A stretch of 64,000 nucleotides of DNA from Shinisaurus crocodilurus (taxonomy: Eukaryota; Chordata; Lepidosauria; Squamata; Shinisauridae), in contig CM037877.1 in NCBI GenBank assembly GCA_021292165.1, forward strand, positions 126,422,402 through 126,486,401, given 5' to 3'. The number at the start of each line of letters is the position of its first letter. Within the stretch, counting starts at the first letter, position 1. Made by a program: the position numbers and the translations under genes. This document shows positions 1 to 10,833 of this stretch, in pieces. Below the pieces are notes generated by a model that was not told the origin of the DNA, made no database searches, and saw nothing but the letters and a program-made list of their open reading frames with translations.

Positions 1-1123
1 TGTAATACTGCCTGCTTAAATCAACGAGGTAATATAACCACCAGTTACAGTGGGAGGAAAGGGTTAATTGAACAATCCCCCAGGTGCATGTTTTCTAACC
101 CTTCTTCCCTACTTCTGGCCTCTCTGTGGCCAGCTCTCTCTCTCCCTCTCTCTCTCTCTCCCTCCCTCTCTCTCCAACCTGATGGATGCACGGTCTGAGC
201 TGGCTTCCAGCCAGTGATCTCCTATGAATAAACGGACTTTAAGTAAAACTAATAAATATCTTTATTAGTTTTAAACCTTGTTTGGACAATCCATTTCCTT
301 TTAAGAGCCTTTTAGCAAGGGTTTAGCAACCCACGTGGTGATAACCAGTTTCAATAACCAGGCTGCGCATAAGGGGGGGAAACTCTGCTTCGTCCTACTA
401 ACCAGTGTAGGACCGACTGTGGCGTAACCCCACAATTCAATTCCCTGGTGTATGTCTGCTTTAATATATTTTGTGAATATAGAATGTTGAACTGACTGAG
501 TGGGTGTGGTTTGTGATGTCTTAGAAAGGGTGGGGGAGGAGTATATAAGGAGTGTTTGAGTGATGTCAGAGTTAGTTAAGGCAGTTAGTCGAGTTGAGGG
601 AGTTTAAGGAGTTGAGTGTGTTATGGGAGAGTGTTTGGAGTGTGGGGAGAGTTGGGAGTTGGGGAGTTAGGTTAGTTGGATTATTTGTGTCTTGTCAGGA
701 GTTTTGAGTGAAATCTGTGCTTGTATGAGGAGTGAAAGTATTTAGAATTATAGGGACTTAATTACAAAGTGTTTGGGGTAGGCAGGTTTAAAGTTATTTT
801 CTAGAACTAAGATTTTGAGAATTAAAATAAACTTATTTTTATTTTGTTTGCTACCCAAATCCTACATGTCAGCTTGGTGTTATTAACCTGCATTACTTTT
901 AAATCTACACACACAAACTCTTGTACCCATAGTATCTTAAATCTAAGCTAGATCCTTAATAACCAGTATTAATATTTTCCCTCATTAGTAGGGGAAAGGT
1001 TTCATTTGACCCTCCCCTCAGGTTTTTAAGTGCTGATGCTTAGCCTGAGAAGGGTTTATGTGCCTGGTCCTAAAGTGTAAGGGACCGTGTCGTCGCACCG
1101 ACTCCTTCCCATATCCTCCAACA
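1..1123 (+). repeat. 5' LTR of the copia element
   Basis: It begins TGTAATACTGCC at base 1 and ends CCTCCAACA at 1123. The first ~150 bases match 6310-6453 and the last ~30 match 6455-6484. A CT-rich tract (137-176) follows the shared start. A TATA-like GTATATAAGG at 541-550 is a plausible U3 promoter. The 940-bp middle has no counterpart in the 3' LTR. Confidence 0.8.
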
Positions 1124-1573
1124 GGTGATGGGCCCAGGACCCAGAACTCAGACCCAGAGCAATTAATAGTTTAACCATTATTAATGTGCATGAGTGTTTT
1201 TAGGCAGTAAGTTGAACTGGTATTTTTCGGGCCTTTATTTACTGTTTTTGCTTTTGGACGCGTTGTGGGTTTTTTTTTGTTTTTTTTTGCCTCACCACAT
1301 TATAAGACTATCTAGATTGTTAAGAGTAATTTTTGGGCTGGAAAACTGCATTTTTGTTGAGAATGGAGCCAGGACAAGCCGCTGGCTAAGGAGAGGAGAG
1401 ATCCATTTGCAAAACAAAAGAGCTGTTTTGGACTTAATCCCCTGCCAATCAATCTTCCTCCTCCCTGCAAGCAAAGAGAAGTATTAACAGGTATAAGTGC
1501 TAAACAGGCTGCAGCAGATAGATTTTTCCTGCCAAAGCTCACAAAGACCAATTACAGAGCATGGGAATATTCT

Positions 1574-1918
1574 TTGAAAGCTGCTTTGCGAGGAATGAAT
1601 GCAGAATTTGTCCTGAATACAGACAAGCTCACAGATAATGATGGTAATACTACAATGAGTGAAAAATGGAAAATGGCTGATGGGAAGGCAATAAGCCTGA
1701 TGTTCACTGGACTTGACCCATTAGATCATGATCAGTTCATTGATTGTGAAAGTGCAAAGGAATTGTTGCAAAAAATTAAGTCTGTGTTTGCATTTGAGAA
1801 TCCAAAATCACAGTATCTAGTACTGAAAGAAATACTTAAGTTGCAACTAAATAGAAAGCAGGACTGTGATGAGTATATCAGAAGTTTCTTGCATATATTG
1901 GCAGACTTAAAATTTTGA
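1574..1918 (+). pseudogene. copia gag, N-terminal part
   Basis: This 114-residue frame resembles the N-terminal half of copia gag (UBN2-type region): an acidic, lysine-rich helical protein with the pattern W-K-x-A-D-G-K followed by a Y-L-V-L-K-E-I-L-K-L segment. It would form the capsid of the element. It stops at TGA 1916-1918 and the gag region is then split by an antisense CR1 copy (1974-2735). The true start lies upstream in a frame no longer open, so this is a pseudogene fragment. Confidence 0.65.
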
Positions 1919-1973
1919 ACTAACAGAAAAACAGAAATGCAATCTTTTCCTTGCATGTCTTGGAGATTATTCA

Positions 1974-2735
1974 TAGAATCATAGAAAAGTAGAGTTGGAA
2001 GGGGCCTACAAGGCCATCGAGTCCAACCCCCTGCTCAATGCAGGAATCCAGGTCAAAGCATCTCTGACAGATGTCTGTCCAGCCGCACCTTGAATGCCTC
2101 CAGACTGGGAGAGCCCACCACCTCCCTAGGTAGTTGATTCCATTGTCTTATTGCTCTGACAGTCAGGAAATTTTTCCTGATGTTTAGGTGGAATCTAGGT
2201 TCCTGTAACTTGAGCCCATTATTCCGTGTCCTGCAAACTGGGATGAACGAGAAGAGATCTTTGCCCTCCTCTGTGTGACATCCCTTCAAATACTGGAAGA
2301 GTGCGATCATATCTCCCCTCAGTCTCCTCTTCTGAAGGCTAAACATGCCCAGTTCTTTCAGTCTCTCCTCATAGAGCCTTGTTTCCAGTCCCTTTATCAT
2401 CCTTGTTGCCCTCCTCTGAACCCTTTCCAGTTTGTCTATGTCCTTCTTAAAGTGAGGTGCCCAGAACTGGACGCAGTACTCAAGATGAGGCCTAACCAGT
2501 GCCGAGTAAAGGGGAATTATCACTTCCCGCGATTTGGAAGCTATACTTCTATTAATACAGCCCAAAATTGCATTTGCCTTCTTTGCAGCCACGTCGCATT
2601 GCTGGCTCATATTCAGTTTGTGATCTACCACAATTCCAAGATCCTTCTCACTTGTAGTATTGTTGAGCCAAGTGTCCCCCATTCTGTAACTCTGCATTTG
2701 GTTTCCTCTCCCTAGGTGCAGCACTTGGCATTTTG
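1974..2735 (-). mobile_element. 5'-truncated CR1 LINE inserted in copia gag
   Basis: On the minus strand this encodes the C-terminal part of CR1 ORF2, open from about 2735 down to 2053, including [52 protein letters not shown] and WNQLPREVV. The 3' end lies at the left as the ATAGAATCATAGAA octamer-type tail typical of CR1. It is close in sequence to 52171-52790. It must be younger than the copia element it interrupts. Copia sequence resumes near 2736. Confidence 0.92.
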
Positions 2736-2779
2736 CCCTGTTTGTAACAATAAATACCAAGGGAAATGAATTCCATAAC

Positions 2780-2980
2780 TTGGATGAGTTGGCAAAAGCC
2801 TTGAGAGCAGAATGCATTACGTCTTATTCTGCAAAACCCCAGACCCCTGAAGGATCCAATTACAATGTCCAGAGATACATGAAACCCCAAGCTCCACCCC
2901 CAGAGAAGGACAGGAGTCAACCAAAGAGGAATTTCAATTGCAATAAAAAAGGGTCACTTTGCCAAAGACTGCAGAGCTAG
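2780..2980 (+). pseudogene. copia gag C-terminus with zinc-knuckle remnant
   Basis: The frame continues gag after the CR1 insertion: a proline/lysine-rich linker (PQAPPPEKD) followed by the start of a CCHC zinc knuckle (RNFNCNKKG). The knuckle falls out of frame at an A-run, 2945-2950; its remaining Cys/His codons are readable in the neighbouring frame. In copia elements the knuckle binds element RNA. Confidence 0.65.
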
Positions 2981-3059
2981 TAGGACTCACCTGACCAGAG
3001 ACAAGAGAATTCCTCTCATCCCCATAATTCCAAAGCTAAAAACCTTTCCTTAAACAACC

Positions 3060-3786
3060 ACCATGCCTTAAGAGTTGGGTCAGAACCAAGATCAAAGTGG
3101 CTAATAGACTCAGGAGCGAATGGGCATACAACCTTTGATAGAGGGTTCTACCAAAACTTTGATCCAAATGAATCAGGATCCGTATGTGTGGCAGATGGGC
3201 ACACACTAAGCATTGGACGAATAGGCACTGGAACCCTGCCACTCAAGATTAATGGGGGGAAAGTGACAAGAGCAGCCACAGAAGTTCTCTATGTGCCTTA
3301 CACTAAGTGCAACTCCTAAGTGTCCCTGCCGTAGACGACAAAGGTTTCACAGTAACTTTTGGAAACGGCAAATGCATTGTTGAACATGAAAATGTGTATG
3401 CTGTCGCTAACAAAAAGGAAGGTGTTTATGAATTGGATCTAGCAGGTGAACAGGTATACACTGCAAGAGAGTTGGTAAGCGAGCAAGAGTCCAAACCAGA
3501 TGATGAAACATGTGCAGAGTCCCTGGAACTATGGCACAAAAGATTTGGACATCACAGTACCAGCACATTACTGGAGATGCAGAATAAAGGTCTGGTAAGA
3601 GGGTTAAAGATAAGGAAAAGTACAATTGAAGAAATGCCAAAATGTACTTGTTATGTGAGAATGAAGGGCCTCAGACCTTCTTTTCCAAGTAGGACAAGAC
3701 AACGCACAAGCAAAGTGCTAGAGATAGTCCATTGTGACTTGGACCTGTACATATGGCCTCAAGCGGCGGTTCAAAATATGCATTAA
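3060..3786 (+). pseudogene. copia protease and gag-pre-integrase region
   Basis: Around 3095-3120 an aspartic-protease-like WLIDSGA motif is readable, followed by VADGHTLSIGRIGTG (about 3190-3230). An open frame from 3307 to 3786 includes LELWHKRFGH (about 3525-3555), the His-rich start of the gag-pre-integrase zinc-binding domain, with a later CTCY. Frame changes near 3300 and a stop at 3784-3786 break it. Confidence 0.7.
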
Positions 3787-4955
3787 TTTTGTTGGATGAT
3801 TTCTCTAAGTATGCTGTTGTCTACTTCCTGAAACACAAAGATGAAACTCTGGAGAAACTGAAGTGGTACGTGGAGATGGTGTAGAACAGATTTGGAAGAC
3901 AACCCCAGCCGTTACAGACAGACAATGGGGGCGAGTTTATGTCGCACCACACACAGACATTCCTCTCTGAACGTGGTATAGAATATAGAACCACTGTTAG
4001 CCATACCCCAGAGATGAATGGTACCATAGAAAGGAAGAACAGATATGTCATAGAAATGACAAAATGCATGCTATTGGATTCTGGCTGGCCTAACAAGTGG
4101 TGGGCAGAAGCCATGGCAACGGCAGTTTACCTCCAAAATAGACTGTCAACCAAAGGGACAACAGATATACCATACCACCACTGGTATGGTAAACCACCAG
4201 AGGTGAAGCATTTGAGAACATTCGGATCCACAGCTTACAGCTATGTCCCAAAGGTAAAAAGACTGAAGCTCCATCCCAAGTCAGAGCCGACAATCCTAGT
4301 TGGATACGCTCCTGGAACCAAGGGATATCACATATTTTACGCAAGGACAGGTGAAGTGCAAGTGAGGCACGTTACTCATTTTGAAGAGAATACACCTGTA
4401 AGAAGGGGGAATACACAAAGACAGGAACCTGATGACTTGCACCTGATCTTCAACTTGGAGCCATCCCTGAACCTCGATACTCCAGAAGAACCTTTGCCTG
4501 CAGATGCACAGCCTGATTATGCAGATGCTGTAGCTGTCAGTCCAGAAGCTGGTGACATCGCAGAGGCAGAAGGGGAATTTGACTATGTCTCAGAGGAAGA
4601 ATGGGAACTTGATGACATCACAGAGATAGGAGGGGAACCAAAAGGAGCAGAGGCAGATGCAATGGAGACAGCTGGGACAGCTGACCAAGATCCAGAGACA
4701 GCCCTCAGATGCTCTTCACGCCTAAATAAAGGCATTCCTGCAAGTCGCTTTTCCTACCTTGCAAGATCGGTGTTTGCAGCAGAACCTTCACCTTGGAAAC
4801 CAGTAGAGGAGATGCAACCAGCCGAGGCAAGCAAGTGGAGGCAAGCAGCACAGGAAGAGACAGATGCCCTAAAAAGAAACAAAACCTGGACCCTGACCAA
4901 ACTACCAGATGGCAAGAGAGCAATCGGCTCTAGATGGGTTTTCAAGACCAAGTAG
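3787..4955 (+). pseudogene. copia integrase
   Basis: Integrase core motifs read as DNGGEF (about 3922-3940, crossing into the frame that opens at 3939), then HTPEMNGTIERKNR with the catalytic Glu, and the copia-specific RTFGSTAYSYVP and GYAPGTKGYHIF segments. An acidic linker follows, then the start of RT (TWTLTKLPDGKRAIGSRWVFKTK) before TAG at 4953-4955. A stop also occurs near 3882 (GTGTAG). The DDE-type integrase would join element cDNA to host DNA; this copy is inactive. Confidence 0.8.
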
Positions 4956-5704
4956 CATGCAGATGGGACAGTAGAACGCCATAAAGCATGATTAGTCGCC
5001 AAAGGTTTCCAGCAGAAGTATGGAGAAGACTTTAATGCCACAGCATAGCAGCTTCAAGGAACATGGAGGTGAGGCACCTGGATGTGAAGAAGATGGCATT
5101 TCTCCACGGTGAAATTGAAGAGGAGCTTTACATGGAGCAACCACAAGGCTTCAAATACCCAACGTATCCTGAATTAGTGTTCAAGCTGCACAAAGCACTG
5201 TATGAACTGAAGCAGTCTGCACAAGCTTGGAATTGTAAGCTTGACACCATGCTGCAAGCACTAGGCTTTGTACAAAGCAAGCATGACCAGTGTCTGTACA
5301 CAAAGCAAAGAAATGGACACCTCACTGTCATTCTAGCTTATGTAGATGATTTGATTGTAGCTTCACAGAGGAAGAAAGACTACATGGAAGTAGTTAGTCA
5401 TCTTAACAATGAAGTGGAAATCAAAGAATAGGGCGATGAGACGTTTTATCTAGGCATACAAATTGAAAGGGAGAAAGATGGATCATATCTCCTTAGCCAG
5501 AAAAACAAAATTGTGGACTTGCTAGAGACTCTTGGACTGAGTGAAGCCCACACTGTAGCCACACCCATGATTGCAGAGTTCCAGAAATATATCCAAGGAA
5601 GTAAGCCCTTGCCAGCAAACAGTATATACAGAACTGCTATAGGAAAGCTTTTGTATATAAGCAACACTTGCAGATCAGTCATCACCACTGCTAGGGATCC
5701 TTAG
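4956..5704 (+). pseudogene. copia reverse transcriptase
   Basis: RT continues through 5063-5431, with LDVKKMAFLHGEIEEELYMEQPQGF and the catalytic YVDDLIVAS (about 5338-5364), and through 5513-5704. In-frame stops (4953, 4989, 5046, 5429, 5701) show decay. YVDD is the usual active site of copia RTs. Confidence 0.8.
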
Positions 5705-5735
5705 CAGGAAAAACAATAATTCCACAGAAAGAGAC

Positions 5736-6170
5736 TTGGTCGCAGTAAAGAGAGTAGCAAGATACCTAAAGGGAACCATGGATTACAAATTAAAGCTACC
5801 AGCCACCAATAATCCAAGGTTAATAGGCTACACAGATGCCGATTGGGCAGCAGACAGAACAGACCGCAGATCCACGCAGGGACACTTGTTCTTTTATGGC
5901 GGAGGACTAGTCTCCTGGTCCAGCAAAAGGCAAACCATTGTTGCACAGTCTTCAACTGAATCTGAGTATGTTGGAGCAGCCTACGCATGCAAAGAAGCCC
6001 TATGGCTGGACAAGTTGCTCAGAGATCTTGGCATAGAAGAGCAAAAGCCCATCCAGCTTCATGAGGACAACCAGAGCTGTATTCACATAGCCCAAACTCA
6101 AGGCTTCGTTGCAAATCTGAAGCACATAGATGTGAAGTACCATGTCATTTGCGAAATGACTCCGAGGTGA
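5736..6170 (+). pseudogene. copia RNase H
   Basis: The 144-residue frame contains VKRVARYLKGT, GYTDADWAADRTDRRSTQGH, SWSSKRQTIVAQSSTESEY and HEDNQSCIHIA, the conserved copia RNase H blocks. The first Asp (TDADW), the Glu of STESEY and the Asp of EDNQS are the expected metal ligands. It ends at TGA 6168-6170, and the terminal conserved part (MTKHLK-like) runs on out of frame to about 6250. Confidence 0.82.
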
Positions 6171-6292
6171 CAGATCCAGATGGTGTATTGCCCAACCAAG
6201 GAGATGCCAGCAGACATCTTGACAAAACATCTCAAGACCATTTCCAAGAACTAAGAAACAGGCTAGGTTTAGTTGATTAATGCATGCAATAT

Positions 6293-6309
6293 TAAGAAGG
6301 GGTGGAAAC
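6293..6309 (+). promoter_or_regulatory. Polypurine tract of the copia element
   Basis: The purine-rich run AAGAAGGGGTGGAAAC sits directly before the TG that opens the 3' LTR, the normal position for plus-strand priming. Confidence 0.7.
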
Positions 6310-6484
6310 TGTAATATTGCCTGCTTAAAACGAGGTAATGTAACCACTAGTTACAGTGGGAGGGATGGGTTAATTGAACAATCCCCAGGGTGCATGTTTT
6401 GTTTTGTAACCCCTCTTCCCTTTTCTGGCCTCTCTGTGGCCATCTCTCTCTTTGAGGACCGACTCCTTCCCATATCCTCCAACA
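6310..6484 (+). repeat. 3' LTR of the copia element, internally deleted
   Basis: It begins TGTAATATTGCC and ends CCTCCAACA like the 5' LTR but is only 175 bp. The 5' LTR interval from about 150 to 1092 is missing, with the junction near 6453. Confidence 0.78.
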
Positions 6485-6485
6485 G

Positions 6486-6562
6486 TCTGATGGTATCAAA
6501 AGCCACAGAGCAGTCTCGCAAAACCAGCAAGATTAATTTTCTCATTCAATTACAGAAATAAA
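6486..6562 (-). mobile_element. Short LINE RT fragment (L2-like)
   Basis: The minus strand reads LILLVLRDCSVAFDTI, a degraded form of the LDLSAAFDT block of L2-type RTs seen intact at 35739-35775. It is too short for firm placement and may be the older sequence into which copia inserted. Confidence 0.4.
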
Positions 6563-6643
6563 GCAAAGGGATATAGCATCTGAAGCACACACTGGCACCT
6601 GAAGCATCAGTTGAGTTCAGGGAAACTCCAGACAACTATTCAG

Positions 6644-6742
6644 GCTGCAATCCTATACCCATTTATCAATGGGCATAAGCCCCATTGAATTCATGGGACT
6701 TACTTCTTAGTAGACATTGATAGGATTGCACTGTTAGAGGCC
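6644..6742. repeat. Palindromic MITE (GCAATCCTA family)
   Basis: It starts GCTGCAATCCTATACCC and ends GATAGGATTGCACTG, so the ends are inverted repeats; the centre carries AAGCCCCATTGAATTC..GGGACTTACTTC. Relatives lie at 7471-7525 (partial), 31748-31838, 39825-39895, 50890-50970, 59295-59390, 60000-60090 and 61136-61238. Confidence 0.7.
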
Positions 6743-6771
6743 CACGAGAGCTATCCCTAGATTATGCCTAT

Positions 6772-6797
6772 ACACACACACACACACACACACACAC
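6772..6797. repeat. (CA)n microsatellite
   Basis: An uninterrupted CA run of about 13 units. Confidence 0.95.
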
Positions 6798-7197
6798 TTG
6801 AGAATAATATTTTCTCCATTAAAATTCTTCAGAATAAAATCTTCCAGTTTCCTTAAGCCATCTTTAAACAACTTCCTTTTCACTGATTATAAAGGGTGAC
6901 TCCAGATGGCAATTTGAAGGCATTGTGCAACTATTCCTTTCCCCCCTCCTTAATGGATTTCCTGTGGTAAGAAAAAAGATGGAAGAAGCGGTGCGAAAAC
7001 ACAGGACAGTTATCAGTGGAAGACAATGACATCTGGACCCATGAATTCCGTGAATAAGGCAGGGCAATGGTGTGATAAAAGCCTTATCTGGAAGCACCCA
7101 AAGTAAGAAAGGAATCATTTTGGAATAGAGTTACTTAAAATAAAACCAGCGCCACATTCTTTGATATTTAAAGGTTGGTGAAATCATCAGTATAGAT

Positions 7198-7345
7198 GCT
7201 TATTTATTTATTTATTTACATTTCTATACTGCCCAATAGCCGAAGCTCTCTGGGCAGTTCACAACAATTAAAACCATAAAATGCAACATGATAAAATACA
7301 ATATAAGAGTTTAAAACTACAGTATAAAATAAAAATATGTTATTT
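7198..7345 (-). repeat. LINE/SINE 3' tail, antisense
   Basis: (TTTA)n followed by TTTCTATACTGCCCAATAGC and CTCTCTGGGCAGTTCACAAC. On the minus strand this is the recurrent tail ending in (TAAA)n. The same tail occurs at 26582-26640 (+ strand) and 48365-48560 (- strand). Confidence 0.65.
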
Positions 7346-7704
7346 TAAGATACTGCATGAAGTGTAAGATAATTTAATACAACAAAACAAAAAGAATCTT
7401 ATAAAATAAGCAACTTTCAGACCCACTGACTAAAATTGATGAACAGTGACCTCTTCTGTTAAATGAACTTATGCTGGCAGTGCAATCCTAACTATGTTTA
7501 CCCAAAAGGACTGCAGCCTTAACTGAGTAATCTTTCACTGAAAACACTTAAGGCCCAAGCCAGATGGTCCTTTAGGCTCACCTTTAGGTACCTGGTGCAC
7601 ACATCAAACAGTGCGAACAAGTTCTCTGTTTGTGGGAGGGCTGCTGTTACAGAGAGGGACAATGGCAGAGAACTCCCGTGCATGGAGCAGCACACAAAGG
7701 AGTG

Positions 7705-8765
7705 AGTAAATGCAACAAGAAAGGTTCTAGAACTGATCCCAAAAATTATCAGCCAATAAGCCTTTTGGACGTGGTCAGCAAGCTCTATGCGAGGCACCTC
7801 TTGGACCAATTAGAAACTTGGGTGCCCTCAGAAAATCTTCTGGCTAAGGAGCAAGTGGGTTTCCACCATGGCAGATTGACAGGTGACCACTGTTTTCTTT
7901 TAAATTACTTAATGAAGAAATATACACTTCCACCTTATCATTCACTTTTTGTGGCCTTTGTTGATTTTAGGGCAGTCTTTGATTCCATATCTTGGTTCCA
8001 CCTGTGGCATAAGTTGGCCCTCCTTAATATAGACTGCAGGCTATTAAGAAGAATTCAGGGACTGTACAATAGTTCCAGTGTGTGTGTCAGAGTAACGGCT
8101 AAGGGTGGCCTTTCAGAAGCCATCCCAGTTAAAAAGGGTGTATGCCAAGGCTAGCTCCTCTTTTATTTAACATGTATATTAACGATATAGTTGCCTCCTT
8201 ATCAGGTCCAGAGCTTTCCCCCCCTCGCTTGAGAGATAAAGACATCTCAGTTTTACTATACGCTGATGATGCCATTCTTCTCTCATATACACAGGTGGGG
8301 TTGCGCAGGCTCTTGAGAGCCTTAGGTGTGTATTGCAGAAAAGAACTTTTAGATGTTAATTACTCTAAAACTAAAATAATGGTGTTCAGAAAGAGAAGGC
8401 AGAAATATCACTGGCAACTAGATGCCTGGCGACTGGAGCAAGTTAGTTCCTATAACTATCTGGGTGTAATGATACAGCATTCTGGATCTTGGACCACTCA
8501 CTTGAAAGCCGGTGTATCAATAGTCAATGTAACAGCCAATGCCATATTTCGGTATGAGGCTGGTCTTAGTGACACCCCTTCTTGACACCCCTTAGTGACA
8601 CCCCTTCTTGAGCTCTATAAGTCTAAATTATTGCCCCAGCTATTGTATGGGGCAGCTATATGGGTTCACTCAAACACAGCAGTGCTGGGCTCAGAACAAC
8701 ATACATTTTTAACAAGAACTCTGGGGGTACCTAGATCTACTCCTAAAGTGGTGGTACACATGGAG
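7705..8765 (+). pseudogene. LINE reverse transcriptase fragment (I/Vingi-like), + strand
   Basis: The frames 7630-8154 and 8142-8585 together give an RT domain: DPKNYQPISLLDVVSKLYARHL, EQVGFHHGRLTGD, FVDFRAVFDS, PVKKGVCQG, LAPLLFNMYINDI, LLYADDAILLS and NYSKTKIMVF. It continues after a local CTTCTTGACACCCC duplication (about 8570-8610) to 8765, where an antisense LINE starts. It lacks an endonuclease and has a frameshift at about 8150, so it is a 5'-truncated dead copy. Its order of motifs matches the antisense element next to it, so the two are relatives. Confidence 0.8.
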
Positions 8766-8947
8766 ACCACTTGAATAAACTTTATTGTATACAACCATAG
8801 GCCTTTACAAATCATTAAAATGTAAAATTTATAAAATTTATAAAACAGTATAATTTAAAACATTATAAAACTCAATAAATCTACATAAAACGAGCCATTT
8901 TTACCTTCCTCTAAAAGTTTAAACCCTGAAATCTAAAATATTAACAT

Positions 8948-10132
8948 TCAAGATACAGTATTATTTTTAATAAAATAAGAACGTAGATTCCTAGCTGCCA
9001 ATGCAAATTTGGCTACCGAATATGTAATAATTAGGTAATTGTCAGCTAAAAGTCCAATTACTATTTCCTGAGGAGTTTGCTTTGAGAACAGCTGGTTTAT
9101 AAATGACAAAAATTTAGCTCTTGGCTCCTGATACAGGGGACAGTACAATAAATAGTGTATTATATCTTCAATCTGGGCACACCCAAAGATACATTTCCGG
9201 TCTACAACTGGAATTCTAAGGTATCTCCCATCAAGATATGTTGAGGGCATAAGCCGGAGCCTAAGTTCTGTAAATGCCCTACGAAGCTGGGGAAAGGTCA
9301 ATGCCTCAAAATAATGGGATCTTGCATGATTGACCTTAAATTGTGGATACCAGATAGAAAATTGTGCCCCGACAATAGTCGCCCTGTCTTGATTTGAATC
9401 ATGATCGAAAATCCAATTTTTAAGAGCCAGTGAATTGAGGCATAAAAATTTGTCTATAGGAAGGTTATAAACTTTAAGTTTGTCGTGGCACTGCTTTGCC
9501 CACCCTCCAAGCCTTAATTGCTCTAACCAGCAGAGCTTGGTAAGGGAGGAATCCTCCAATCCATTTAATCTTTGCCAGTATCTGAAAAATGACAGATCAA
9601 TTCTGGCTGCAATTGAAGGCAGACCAAGCTCTGCTCTGAGATGGGCCGATGGAGCCCCAGGGGGGAGTTCCAAAATATGCCTCATGAACTTATTTTGTAA
9701 AACTTCCAGCTCATATTTAGCTGCCTCTCCCCATATTTCTGCCCCATATAACATTTGTGCTAGGATCTTGACAGTAAAAACCTTGAGAGCAGGGTTTATT
9801 AATTTGCCCCCTCTAGAATAAAAGAACCTTCTAAACAGTCTGATGGATCTAGCACTCGATAATTTAGTGGCACTTATATGTTGCCTCCAAAGAAGTTTCT
9901 CTTCAAAATGCACTCCTAAATATTTGAACGAGTGTACTTGCTCTAGAATATGACCATCAAGAACCCATTTGTACTTTGGGGCCCTCTTCCCAACCATAAT
10001 TTTGGTTTTGGTATAGTTGACGGAGAGCCTTTCCTTTTTACAAAGCTGTCCAAATTTGACTAGCATCCTTTTAAAGCCAATTTTATTTAAAGACAGCAAA
10101 ACCAAATCATCAGCATAAAGTAATATTGACAT
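8948..10132 (-). pseudogene. LINE RT C-terminal half with zinc finger
   Basis: The 394-residue frame opens at the RT active site (LLYADDLVLLS, residues 4-14), then NYTKTKIMVG, LEQVHSFKYLGVHF (thumb), a long helical domain with NKFMRHILELPPGAP, and near residues 315-335 a CIFGCAQIEDIIHYLLYC finger. The domain would copy the element RNA at a nicked target. The catalytic Asp pair is intact, but the upstream RT palm is in another frame, so no full enzyme is encoded. Confidence 0.8.
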
Positions 10133-10779
10133 TTTCCAGTTACCAACAGACGGGGGGGGGGGGGGGAGGAAGAGGAAGAGGAAGATATTCCAGGGATTAA
10201 ATCATTAATATAGAAATTAAACAAAAAGGGTGCCAAAATACACCCTTGTTTCACCCCTCGATTGATACGGATAGCTTGTGACAGGGCGCCATGCAAACCA
10301 GTTGTCACCTGCAGTGAGTTATCTTGGTGGAGTAACTGAATGAGCCAGAGTGATCTGGTATCAATATTTGTCTTGGTCATTTTATACCACAAGCGCTCCC
10401 TATCGATTAGGTCAAAGGCTGATGAGAAATCCACAAAAGCAGTAAAAAGAAACTTATTTGGGCCCTTAATAGTTTTGCAAATCAAATGATGTAAAGTAAA
10501 CACTTGATCAATTGTGCTTCTCCCTTTCCTGAAGCCAGCCTGTTCATCATATATAATAGATTGGCTATGGTCCCATTCAAGCAGCTTGTTTAAAAGATAC
10601 CGTGCATAGAGCTTGGAGGCCATGTCTAGAAGGCTAATGGGTCTATAATTACAAGGATCTGTTGGGTCACCTTTCTTAAAAATTGGCACAACAATGCTAG
10701 ATTGCCAACCAAAAGGGAAATTACCGTTTGAGTTAATATAAGTGAATAAATTTGCAAGAATTGGCAAGAATTGGCCCAC
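10087..10779 (-). pseudogene. LINE RT N-terminal half
   Basis: It contains VPIFKKGDPTDPCNYRPISL, EQAGFRKGRSTIDQVFTLHH, FVDFSSAFDLIDRERLWYKM and RGVKQGCILAPFLFNFYINDL, the fingers and palm blocks before YADD. The frame is lost in a G-run plus (GGA)n tract at 10151-10185 that would encode SSSSSSPPPP, after which the YADD block continues in the frame 8948-10132. A second break lies near 10780-10817. Confidence 0.8.
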
Positions 10780-10833
10780 CAGCTGACATCCATGGTAAAA
10801 ACCTCTGGGGGGATCATATCTTCCCCCGGAGCC

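Larger units (their letters stand above)
1..6484 (+). mobile_element. Degenerate Ty1/copia LTR retrotransposon
   Basis: The order is 5' LTR (1-1123), gag, protease, integrase, reverse transcriptase, RNase H, polypurine tract, then a short 3' LTR (6310-6484). Integrase preceding RT is the diagnostic copia order. The LTR edges are defined by TGTAATA at the left and CCTCCAACA at the right, found at both ends. The coding part has several frameshifts and in-frame stops, and a CR1 LINE interrupts gag, so the copy is dead. The left flank lies outside the window, so the target duplication cannot be read. Confidence 0.88.

Noticed and set aside
2275..2715. 146-codon + strand frame (also at 52294-52734)
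   Set aside because: Antisense shadow of CR1 ORF2; it appears in each antisense CR1 copy for that reason.
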